Assembly (NCBI RefSeq): GCF_004365875.1
Contig: NZ_SODF01000003.1
Coordinates: 419,763-483,762, forward strand
DNA length: 64,000 nucleotides
Direction of reading: 5' to 3'
Source of the DNA: Kribbella kalugense
GTDB lineage: Bacteria > Actinomycetota > Actinomycetes > Propionibacteriales > Kribbellaceae
Each line of letters opens with the position of its first letter. Position 1 is the first letter of the stretch. Under the pieces are notes generated by a model. That model searched no databases. It was not told the origin of the DNA and saw only the letters and a program-made list of their open reading frames with translations. A program made the position numbers and the translations under genes. Shown piece by piece: positions 55,451 to 64,000 of the stretch.

Positions 55451-56398
55451 ATGGAGTCCTTCGGGCCGGCACACCTGGTGCTTACCGCGTCGATCGCGCG
55501 GCGGTACTACGTCGACGGGCGGTCGAAGGTGGAGATCGCGGACGAGTTCCGGCTGAGCCGGTTCAAAGTCGCGCGATTGCTCGACCAGGCGCGCAGTAGT
55601 GGGCTGGTTCGGATCGAGATCAGCCACCCGGGAGCCATCGATCTCGACCTGTCCTCCCGTCTGCAGGAGTCGCTCGGCCTGCGGCGCGCGATCGTCGTAG
55701 ACACTCCGGAGGTCGACGAGCCCGCTTTGCGGACGCAGCTCGGGAAGGCCGCAGCGGATCTGCTGTCGGAGATCGTCACGCCGGAGGACGTGCTCGGGTT
55801 GGCCTGGGCTCGCGCGGTGACCGCGATGACCGAGCAGCTGACCTCCCTCGCACCGGTGCCGGTCGTCCAGCTCACAGGTGCGCTCACCCGGCCGGACGTC
55901 GAGGCGAACTCGGTGGAGCTGGTCCGCCACACGGCCCGATTGTCGGGCGGCCCGGCGTACCTGTTCTACGCACCTCTCGTCGTACCGGATGCGGCGACGG
56001 CGCGGGCGTTGCGGCAGCAGCCGGAGGTGGCGGAGGCGATCGGTCACTTCGAGTCGGTCACCAAGGCCGTGGTCGGGCTCGGTTCTTGGGCCGCGGGGCA
56101 GTCGACGTTGTACGACGCGATGGACGAGAAGGCCTGTGATCAGCTGCGGAAACGGGGTGTCGTCGCGGACATTTCCGGGGTGTTCGTGGACGCGGACGGT
56201 GCGGCGGTGCAGAGCCGGGTCACCGATCGTGTGATCGCGATCAACGCCGAGCAGATGGACAAGATCGACGAGGTGATCGCGATCCCGTACGGCCTGGCCA
56301 AGGTCGCGGCGGTGCGCGCCGCCGTACGCGGCGGGCTGGTCAACGGGATCGTTACCCACGCACCCCTGGCGAAGGCCCTGCTGAACGAGACACACTGA
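55451..56398 (+). CDS. SorC/DeoR-like sugar-binding transcriptional regulator
   Basis: 315 residues from the ATG at 55451, preferred because GGGAGG lies 5 bases upstream; an ATG at 55433 adds 6 residues. N-terminal HTH (ASIARRYYVDGRSKVEIADEFRLSRFKVARLLDQARSSGLVRIEI) then a SorC sugar-phosphate-sensing domain. It most likely controls the divergent polyol operon and itself through the TGCTCA sites. APH-type kinase gene follows after 6 bases. Confidence 0.9.
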   Translation: MESFGPAHLVLTASIARRYYVDGRSKVEIADEFRLSRFKVARLLDQARSSGLVRIEISHPGAIDLDLSSRLQESLGLRRAIVVDTPEVDEPALRTQLGKAAADLLSEIVTPEDVLGLAWARAVTAMTEQLTSLAPVPVVQLTGALTRPDVEANSVELVRHTARLSGGPAYLFYAPLVVPDAATARALRQQPEVAEAIGHFESVTKAVVGLGSWAAGQSTLYDAMDEKACDQLRKRGVVADISGVFVDADGAAVQSRVTDRVIAINAEQMDKIDEVIAIPYGLAKVAAVRAAVRGGLVNGIVTHAPLAKALLNETH

Positions 56399-56404
56399 CC
56401 CGCG

Positions 56405-57193
56405 ATGCCTGCTGAGGTTGAGACCGAGTTGCTCGGCGGTACTGCGAACCGTGGGCTGGTTGTGCGGGTCGGGGACACCGTCCGGAGGCCGTTGCGCGCC
56501 AGCAGTACGGCGACGCACGCGCTGCTGCAGCATCTGGAGAGCGTTGGGTTCAAGGGAGCGCCGACGTTTCTCGGGGTCGATTCGCAGGGGCGAGAGGTGC
56601 TGTCCTACCTGACCGGTGAGACGGTCACGACGCCGTACCCGGACTGGTCGATGACGGATGAGGCGCTCGACAGCGTCGCTCACCTGCTGCGGGCGTATCA
56701 CGACGCGGTGGCGGACTTCCGGCCCGTCGGGTACGAGTGGGCCGAGCCGGTGCCGCCCGCTTATGTCACGGGGTTGATCAGCCACAACGATCCGAACCTC
56801 GACAACGTGGTGTTCCGGGACGGCGTCGCTGTCGCGTTGATCGACTTCGATCTGGCCGGCCCGGGGTCGGCGCTGTGGGATATCGCGACCGCGGTGCGAC
56901 TGTGGGCGCCGCTGCGTCCCGAGGCAGACATTCACGACGTACGGCGTGGGCGGTCGTTGACTCGGCTCCGTCGTTTCGCGGACGCGTACGGGCTGACGGA
57001 CGAGGATCGGCTCCGGCTGGTGGACGCGGCCGCGGACAACCACGTCTGGTGCATGGACTACGTACGCCGTGGCGCCGAGACCGGACACCCGTGGTTCCAC
57101 CAACGCTGGACCACCGGCGAAGCCGACCTGACCAACCGAACCAACACCTGGTTCACCCACCAGGCCCAGGCCCTCCGCGAGGCCCTGCTCTAA
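56405..57193 (+). CDS. APH-family small-molecule kinase
   Basis: 262 residues. Protein-kinase-like fold: the catalytic loop ISHNDPNLDNVVF (HxDxxxxN) and the metal motif ALIDFDLAGPG. ATP-site N-lobe is short. Such enzymes phosphorylate aminoglycosides, choline, sugars or amino acids; nothing here identifies the substrate, and resistance should not be assumed. Co-directional with SorC gene. Confidence 0.85.
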   Translation: MPAEVETELLGGTANRGLVVRVGDTVRRPLRASSTATHALLQHLESVGFKGAPTFLGVDSQGREVLSYLTGETVTTPYPDWSMTDEALDSVAHLLRAYHDAVADFRPVGYEWAEPVPPAYVTGLISHNDPNLDNVVFRDGVAVALIDFDLAGPGSALWDIATAVRLWAPLRPEADIHDVRRGRSLTRLRRFADAYGLTDEDRLRLVDAAADNHVWCMDYVRRGAETGHPWFHQRWTTGEADLTNRTNTWFTHQAQALREALL

Positions 57194-57215
57194 CCACTCG
57201 CGCTCATGGCGGAGA

Positions 57216-57824
57216 ATGTGGCCTGTGCGTTCACGGGTGGTGTTGTTGGCTGGGCCGTCGGGGGCGGGGAAGTCGCGGCTGGCGGAGCAGGTTGGGCTGC
57301 CTGTGGTTCGGCTGGACGACTTCTACCGGGACGGCGACGACGAGGCGATGCCGCGGTCGCCGCTCGGCATCGTGGACTGGGACGATCCGCGATCCTGGGA
57401 CGGGGATCGCGCGGTCGCGGCGCTCGAGCAGTTGTGTACGACGGGAGCCGCGGAGCTCCCGATCTACGACATCGCTGCCGACGGCACTGTCGGTCACCGG
57501 CCGGTCACTACCGGCGGTTCCCCGCTCATCGTTGCCGAGGGCATCTTCGCCGACCAGATCACCGGCGCGCTCCGTGATCGCGGTCTGCTCGCCGCCGCGA
57601 TCTGTGTCCGGCACCATCGGATCGTCACGTTCGTACGGCGGTTCCAGCGCGACCTGCGCGAGCACCGCAAACCCCCGCTGACGCTGCTTCGTCGCGGTCT
57701 GCTGTTACTCCGTGACGATCCGCAAGTGGTACGCCGCTGTGTCGAAGCCGGCTGCGAACCGCTGCACCCGAAGGCCGCCCGGGCCCGCATCGAGACACTT
57801 CTCACGCAGGCGACGTCCCAGTAA
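57216..57824 (+). CDS. P-loop kinase, uridine-kinase-like
   Basis: 202 residues from ATG 57216 (GGAGA just before). Walker A GPSGAGKSRLAEQ at the start, LDDFYRDGDDE (the uridine kinase-like DDFYR element), and VAEGIFADQI. Related to uridine/phosphoribulokinase-type proteins of actinobacteria; the substrate is undetermined. Follows the APH gene after 22 bases on the same strand. Confidence 0.82.
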   Translation: MWPVRSRVVLLAGPSGAGKSRLAEQVGLPVVRLDDFYRDGDDEAMPRSPLGIVDWDDPRSWDGDRAVAALEQLCTTGAAELPIYDIAADGTVGHRPVTTGGSPLIVAEGIFADQITGALRDRGLLAAAICVRHHRIVTFVRRFQRDLREHRKPPLTLLRRGLLLLRDDPQVVRRCVEAGCEPLHPKAARARIETLLTQATSQ

Positions 57825-57896
57825 TACAAGGTTGTTAGCCTGAAGTTCACCAACATCTGATGGCATCAAGGCCGGAATATCGGATGGAGAGGGATC

Positions 57897-58550
57897 GTGA
57901 AGCGGACAGCACCAGGCGTTGCCATTGGCGTGACAGCACTGCTGCTGGGTATGACTGCCTGCGGGAACGAGGACGGTACGTCGGCCGCCGGAGAGACCCC
58001 GGCCGCCAAGCATTCGGCGCTGACCGGCCCGAAAGCGGCGAAGGGCACTCTCGCGGGCCTCGCGGTGCTGCCCCGCGGTTATGTAGCCGACCCGCGCAAC
58101 ACCACCGGCCCGTTCACCGCGACCGCCTTCCTGAACACGTGGTCCGCTGACCCGGCGCTGGACCGCGCCCTGCTGCTGAACGCGAGCTTCGTCGAGGGGT
58201 ACCGCGCGACCCGGCTCAGTCCGGACAAGAAGAAGCGCTACACCCTGCAACTGTTCAAGACCGGCTCGGCAGCCAAGGCGACAGTTCTCCAAAACGGGCT
58301 CTGGGGCCAGGACACCCACGACCACCCGTTCAAGCTCGCCGGCGCCCTGGCCGACGCCCGGGTCGAGTACGACGGTGGCGCAGCCCAGTCCGCGGCCGTC
58401 GCCGAGGTCAGCCTCGCGGTCGGCCCGATCGTCGTCGAGATCAGTGTCCGCGAAGTAGGTGCCGTGGGCAGCAATCTCACCCCGGACACCGCTCTGGTCA
58501 CCTCCCTCGCCAAGGAACAGCGCACCCGCCTCACGGCCACCAACAGCTAG
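57897..58550 (+). CDS. Lipoprotein of unknown function
   Basis: 217 residues from GTG. Signal MKRTAPGVAIGVTALLLGMTAC with the lipobox MTAC at residue 22. Mature part is beta/alpha mixed (FTATAFLNTWSADPALDRALLLNASFVEGYRATRLSPDKKKRYTLQLFKTGS; AVAEVSLAVGPIVVEISVREV). Resembles small actinobacterial lipoproteins of unknown role. Ends 6 bases from the deoA stop on the other strand. Confidence 0.75.
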   Translation: MKRTAPGVAIGVTALLLGMTACGNEDGTSAAGETPAAKHSALTGPKAAKGTLAGLAVLPRGYVADPRNTTGPFTATAFLNTWSADPALDRALLLNASFVEGYRATRLSPDKKKRYTLQLFKTGSAAKATVLQNGLWGQDTHDHPFKLAGALADARVEYDGGAAQSAAVAEVSLAVGPIVVEISVREVGAVGSNLTPDTALVTSLAKEQRTRLTATNS

Positions 58551-58556
58551 CGGCTT

Positions 58557-59831
58557 TCAGCCGATGCGGTCGATCACCAAAGGACCCGGCTGGTAGGAGT
58601 ACGACACCGCTACAGCATCGGTCAGGGCCTCCAGCGCACGCTCGATGCGAGTTGGGTCGTCGGTGTGGAGGGTCAGAAGGGGCTGGCCTTCCTGGATCTG
58701 GTCGCCAGGCTTTGCGTGCATTTCCACGCCGGCCACCGCCGACACTGGGTCTTCCTTGCGAGCGCGACCAGCACCGAGGCGCCAGGCAGCCACACCGACG
58801 GCAAGAGCGTCGAGCTTCGACAGGGTTCCAGACGCAGGAGCTGGTACGGCGTGTTGCTCCGGGGCGACCGGGAGTTCGGCGGATGGGTCGCCGCCCTGGG
58901 CCGAGATCATGCTCCGCCAAGCGTCCATCGCCGTACCGTCGCGGAGTTTCTCGGCTGGATCGACGCCGGTCACGCCGGCCGCGGCAAGCATTTCGGTGGC
59001 CAGGGCAACGGTCAGCTCGATCACGTCGGCGGGTCCGCCGCCGGCCAGCACCTCGACCGACTCGCGGACCTCGAGTGCATTACCCGCGGTCAGGCCGAGT
59101 GGAACGGACATGTCGGTGAGCAGGGCAACGGTCTTCACGCCAGCGTCGGTGCCCAAAGCAACCATGGTCTCGGCGAGCTCGCGGGCGTCGGTCAGATCCT
59201 TCATGAACGCGCCGGAGCCGACCTTCACGTCCAGCACCAGGGCACCGGTGCCCTCGGCAATCTTCTTGCTCATGATCGAGCTGGCGATCAACGGGATCGC
59301 CTCGACCGTACCGGTCACGTCACGTAGCGCGTACAGCTTCTTGTCGGCCGGCGCCAGACCGTCACCGGCAGCGCAGATCACCGCGCCGACGTCCTCCAAC
59401 TGCTGCATCATCTCGTCGTTCGACAGCGCCGCCCGCCAGCCCGGGATCGACTCCAGCTTGTCCAGCGTCCCGCCGGTGTGCCCGAGACCGCGCCCGGACA
59501 GCTGTGGTACGGCGACTCCGCAGGCCGCGACCAAAGGTGCCAACGGCAACGTGATCTTGTCGCCGACGCCACCCGTCGAGTGCTTGTCCGCGGTGGGCCG
59601 GGACAGCTTGCCGAAGTCCATCCGCTCGCCGGACGCGATCATCGCGGCGGTCCAGCGGGCGATCTCGCGCCGGTTCATTCCGTTCAGCAGGATCGCCATC
59701 GCGAGCGCGGACATCTGCTCGTCGGCGACGTCGCCCTTGGTGTAGGCGTCGATCACCCAGTCGATCTGCCCGTCGCTCAGTTCACCCTTGTCCCGCTTGG
59801 CCCGGATGACATCCACCGCGTCGAAACTCAT
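58557..59831 (-). CDS. deoA: Thymidine phosphorylase
   Basis: 424 residues. Family signature RPTADKHSTGGVGDKITLPLAPLVAACG near residue 80, KLESIPGW, MSKKIAEGTGALVLDVKVGSGAFM (phosphate and base site). Cleaves thymidine with phosphate to thymine and deoxyribose-1-phosphate, which feeds DeoC after mutase action. Its ATG shares one base with the cdd stop. Confidence 0.96.
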   Translation of the reverse strand: MSFDAVDVIRAKRDKGELSDGQIDWVIDAYTKGDVADEQMSALAMAILLNGMNRREIARWTAAMIASGERMDFGKLSRPTADKHSTGGVGDKITLPLAPLVAACGVAVPQLSGRGLGHTGGTLDKLESIPGWRAALSNDEMMQQLEDVGAVICAAGDGLAPADKKLYALRDVTGTVEAIPLIASSIMSKKIAEGTGALVLDVKVGSGAFMKDLTDARELAETMVALGTDAGVKTVALLTDMSVPLGLTAGNALEVRESVEVLAGGGPADVIELTVALATEMLAAAGVTGVDPAEKLRDGTAMDAWRSMISAQGGDPSAELPVAPEQHAVPAPASGTLSKLDALAVGVAAWRLGAGRARKEDPVSAVAGVEMHAKPGDQIQEGQPLLTLHTDDPTRIERALEALTDAVAVSYSYQPGPLVIDRIG

Positions 59832-60241
59832 CAGTTCTCCAAGTCCTCCGGCCCGAACGCGTCGGGCAACAACTCACGCAACGGCCGCGGTCCGGTCGGT
59901 GTCTCCAGCAGCAGGCCAGGCCCGCCGTTCTCGTGCAGTAGCTGCCGGCACCGCCCGCACGGCGTCAGGAGGTCGCCGTGGTGGTCCACACAGGTGAACG
60001 CCACCAGCCGCCCTCCCCCGGTCCGGTGCAGCTCCGACACCAGTCCACACTCCGCACACAACGTCAGGCCGTACGACGCGTTCTCGACGTTGCACCCGGC
60101 AACCACCCGCCCGTCGTCCACCAGTGCCGCCGCACCCACGGCGAACCCGGAGTACGGCGCGTACGCCCGCCCCATCACCTCGACGGCCACCGCACGCAAC
60201 GCGGCCCAGTCGATCTCACTCGGTGACGTAGGGCTCACCAT
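59831..60241 (-). CDS. cdd: Cytidine deaminase
   Basis: 136 residues, homotetrameric type. CAEC (catalytic Glu and first zinc Cys) and PCGRCRQ (two more Cys) complete the zinc site; CNVENASYGLTLC is the family start of the site. Converts (deoxy)cytidine to (deoxy)uridine. The ATG at 60241 overlaps the permease stop region by 26 bases. Confidence 0.96.
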   Translation of the reverse strand: MVSPTSPSEIDWAALRAVAVEVMGRAYAPYSGFAVGAAALVDDGRVVAGCNVENASYGLTLCAECGLVSELHRTGGGRLVAFTCVDHHGDLLTPCGRCRQLLHENGGPGLLLETPTGPRPLRELLPDAFGPEDLEN

Positions 60242-61501
60242 CGGCCTTTGGTGCTCTGACTCGTCCGACCAGACCGGCTACCGCGATGATGGTGGCCAGG
60301 TAGGGAGCCATCAGCAACAGTTCGCCGGGGATCGGCGTCTGGATGATCTGGAGCTGGGACTGCAACTGGGTCGCGAACCCGAAGAACAGTGCGGCCACGG
60401 TCGCGCCGATCGGATGCCAGCGCCCCATGATCAACGCTGCCAGCGCGATGAACCCGTTGCCGGCGGTCATCTCCTTGCTGAACGAACCGGCGTACCCGAC
60501 CGTGAAGAACGCGCCGCCGAGACCGGCCAGGATGCCGGCCGCGAGAACCGCGGAGTACCGGATCCGCTTGACCTTGATGCCGACCGTGTCGGCCGCCTTC
60601 GGGTGCTCGCCGACCGCGCGGATCCGCAGGCCCCACCGGGTCTGGAACAGCACGAACGTGACCACGGCGACCGCGAGGTAGGTCAGGTAGACCAGGATCG
60701 TCTGGTTGAACAGGATCGGCCCGAAGAACGGGATGCTGGCCAGGCCGGGGATCTTCACCGCCGACAGCACGTCCGGCGTGTTCAGCTTGTCCGCATTCGG
60801 CTGCAGGAACTCGTCGAACAGGAAGCCGGTGATGCCGGTCGCGAAGACCACCAGGACGACACCGAGGACGACCTGGTTGACCAGGTACTTGATCGAGAAG
60901 ACCGCCAGCAGCGCGGCCATCAGGACACCGGTCGCGGCTGCGGCGATCAGGGCGGCCGCTGCGCTTCCCGTCGTACTGGAGACGACGGCCGCGGTGAACG
61001 CGCCGACCAGGAACTGGCCCTCGATCGCGATGTTGATGACGCCGGCCCGCTCGGACAGCACACCCGCGAGCGCGCCGAGGATCAGCGGGGTGGCGAAGTT
61101 CAGCGTGCCCTGGAACTGGTTCGCCAGCGGGAAGACCTTGCCCGCGGACGCCCAGCACAGGAACGCGCCGATGAAGCAGATACCGAGTACGGCGGCCAGC
61201 CAGCCGGCGTACCGCTGCGGCACCCGGCGCACGATGTAGGCGGCCGCGGCGCCGACGCCGATGATGCCGAGCAGCAGACCGACCGCCTGCGCGGGCAGAT
61301 GGAGCAGGTTGTTCTGCAGATCGCCGGAGACCAGCTGGAACGTCGCCTTGCCGCTCTTGGTGAAGATCGCCAGGAAGAGGCCGATCAGCGCGAACACCAG
61401 CATCAGGGTGCCGACCCGCAGCCGCCGGGTCCGCTCGGCCGGACCCTCGATGACCTGCGGCTTGGCCGGGGCCGCGGGTACGGCGTCCGGAGTTGTCTCG
61501 G

Positions 61502-61505
<4 letters not shown>
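60216..61505 (-). CDS. Nucleoside ABC transporter permease (YufQ-like)
   Basis: 429 residues from the ATG at 61505, which overlaps the previous stop (ATGA); in-frame sequence further upstream is a read-through artefact. About 9-10 membrane segments; contains ERAGVINIAIEGQFLVGAFTA, GFIALAALIMGRW and the cytoplasmic loop typical of BPD permease type 2. Pairs with the permease at 61502. Confidence 0.92.
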
Positions 61506-62719
<1,214 letters not shown>

Positions 62720-64000
62720 CTAGATGGTTCCCAACGTGGTCGGGTTCTCGATCGCGACATCGTGCGCCTCGGACTTGGAGGCGCCGGCCATCATCAGGCC
62801 GAGCTCGTCGCGCGGGGTGTCGGACGGTACGACGCCGACCACCTTGCCGCGGTACATCACCGCGACCCGGTCGGTCAGGGCAGCGATCTCGTCGAGTTCG
62901 GTGGACACGATCAGCACCGCGGTGCCGTTGTCGCGTTCCTCGACGATCCGGCTGTGCAGGAACTCGATCGATCCGACGTCCACACCGCGGGTCGGCTGCG
63001 ACGCGACCAGGAGCTTCAGCGGCCGGGACAGCTCGCGGGCCAGCACCACCTTCTGCTGGTTGCCGCCGGACAGCGACGACACCGGCAGGTCGATGCCCTG
63101 CGTGCGGATGTCGAACTCGTCCACCCGGGCCTGCGCGTTCTTGTCGATCTCCTCGGTCCGCAGCGACAGTCCGTTGCCGAACGGCGCCTTGCGGAACAGG
63201 TCCAGGACGAGGTTCTCGGCCACTGTGAACGAGCCGACGAACCCGTCGTGCGCCCGGTCCTCGGGAACGTAGCCGATCCCGGCGTCGAGCCGCTGTCTGG
63301 TCGTCCGGCCGGTCAGATCCTCGCCGTCCAGCGAGATCGTGCCGGCCGCGATCTGGATCAGCCCAAGCAGCGCCTCTGCGAGCTCCGTCTGACCGTTGCC
63401 CTGGACACCGGCCACCGCGACGATCTCGCCGGCCCGGACCTCGAGGTCCACGTCGTCGACGGCGGTGAACCCGCGCTCGTCGATCACGGTCAGGCCTTCA
63501 ACCCGCAGTACGACGTCCTTCGGCTGGGCCGGCGCCTTGTCCACCACGAGGTCGACGGCGCGGCCGACCATCAGCTCGGCGAGCTGTTCCTCGGTCTCCG
63601 ACGGCTCGGCCTGGCCGACCACCTTGCCGCGGCGGATCACGGTGATCTTGTCCGCGATCGCCTTGACCTCTTTGAGCTTGTGGGTGATGAAGACGATCGA
63701 GGTGCCGTTCTCCTTGAGCTGACGCATCACGCCGATCAGCTCCTCGATCTCGGCCGGGGTGAGCACCGCGGTCGGCTCGTCCAGGATCAGCACGCTGGCG
63801 TCGTTGGTGAGCGCCTTGATGATCTCCACCCGCTGCTGGACGCCGACCGGAAGATCCTCGACCAGCGCCTCCGGGTCGACCTCGAAGCCGTACCGGTCGG
63901 ACAGCTCGGTGACGAGTTTGTGGGCCTTCTTCCGGTCCAGCACACCGCCGGCCCGGGTGTTCTCCCGGCCCAACATGATGTTCTCGGCAACGGTGAAGAC
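62720..64000 (-). CDS. Nucleoside ABC transporter ATPase (two-domain), truncated by window edge
   Basis: The last 426 residues of a protein of about 500-520; the frame is open to base 64000. The first domain lacks its Walker A here but shows PVGVQQRVEIIKAL (signature) and VLILDEPTAVLTP (Walker B). The second domain has the unusual Walker A GVQGNGQTELAEALLG, signature LSGGNQQKVVLAREL and ASQPTRGVDVGSIE. Couples ATP hydrolysis to the two permeases downstream. Confidence 0.95.
   Translation of the reverse strand, partial: VFTVAENIMLGRENTRAGGVLDRKKAHKLVTELSDRYGFEVDPEALVEDLPVGVQQRVEIIKALTNDASVLILDEPTAVLTPAEIEELIGVMRQLKENGTSIVFITHKLKEVKAIADKITVIRRGKVVGQAEPSETEEQLAELMVGRAVDLVVDKAPAQPKDVVLRVEGLTVIDERGFTAVDDVDLEVRAGEIVAVAGVQGNGQTELAEALLGLIQIAAGTISLDGEDLTGRTTRQRLDAGIGYVPEDRAHDGFVGSFTVAENLVLDLFRKAPFGNGLSLRTEEIDKNAQARVDEFDIRTQGIDLPVSSLSGGNQQKVVLARELSRPLKLLVASQPTRGVDVGSIEFLHSRIVEERDNGTAVLIVSTELDEIAALTDRVAVMYRGKVVGVVPSDTPRDELGLMMAGASKSEAHDVAIENPTTLGTI

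Noticed and set aside
55394..57160. 588-residue antisense frame over the SorC and APH genes
   Set aside because: Arg-rich shadow; both plus-strand genes have clear domain motifs.
56405..57193. Calling the APH-family gene an antibiotic-resistance determinant
   Set aside because: Only the general kinase motifs are visible; most such genes in soil actinobacteria have other or unknown substrates.

Overview
The window is high-GC (about 68-70% by eye) actinobacterial chromosome. The evidence is codon use dominated by G/C third positions, many GTG starts, start/stop overlaps between genes of one operon, and typical actinobacterial families: a BC-BCCP acyl-CoA carboxylase, an LpdA-type quinone reductase, a DUF222/HNH gene with an SOS box, GH76, and a group 1h hydrogenase. 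The combination fits the Propionibacteriales, perhaps a Kribbella-like soil organism, but that is inference. No rRNA, tRNA, CRISPR array, insertion sequence, integrase or phage gene was seen. No stretch longer than about 190 bases lacks a gene.

Layout. 1-11 kb: 3' end of an acyl-CoA carboxylase alpha chain; a divergent TetR/serine-hydrolase pair with two matching operators and a frameshift in the hydrolase; GNAT; membrane cyclophilin; secreted GH76; a coupled amidase-SpoIID cell-wall pair; and two unknown envelope proteins. 11.1-25.4 kb: a complete [NiFe]-hydrogenase locus. hypAB (+) converges on hypFCDE (-). After an HTH regulator (-) comes a tightly coupled plus-strand operon: hhyS-hhyL, a NifU/Rieske-like protein, DUF5947, DUF6084, a 425-aa unknown, a maturation protease, a second hypC and a DUF6390 protein. 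Residue patterns (Cys-x2-Asp at the proximal cluster, no Tat signal) point to the oxygen-tolerant, atmospheric-H2-scavenging group 1h. The hyp genes build the NiFe(CN)2CO site and the protease trims HhyL. The Cys-rich accessory proteins are candidates for electron transfer or Fe-S delivery.

25.4-37.7 kb: HTH regulator, YciI protein, LpdA, a cyclotransferase-like protein, phosphohexomutase, a small helical protein, secreted metallopeptidase, esterase, PH-domain membrane protein, then a deoC-ALDH-ALDH-like-S66 peptidase run. DeoC makes acetaldehyde, which the adjacent ALDH could oxidise. 37.7-46.6 kb: Ser/Thr kinase divergent from an ECF sigma factor, PepN, a TetR/FAD-monooxygenase pair with an obvious dyad, LysR, a TauE permease, an Ala/Asp-rich protein and YkvA. 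46.8-49.1 kb: DUF222/HNH gene under a LexA-like box.

49.2-56.4 kb: a polyol catabolic operon (binding protein, two permeases, mannitol-dehydrogenase-family enzyme, xylulokinase) divergent from a SorC-type regulator with paired TGCTCA-N2-TGAGCA sites. It has no ATPase of its own. 56.4-58.6 kb: an APH-type kinase, a P-loop kinase and a lipoprotein. 58.6-64 kb: a nucleoside uptake and salvage operon (ABC ATPase cut by the right edge, two permeases, cdd, deoA). With deoC elsewhere in the window it covers deoxynucleoside breakdown to central metabolites.
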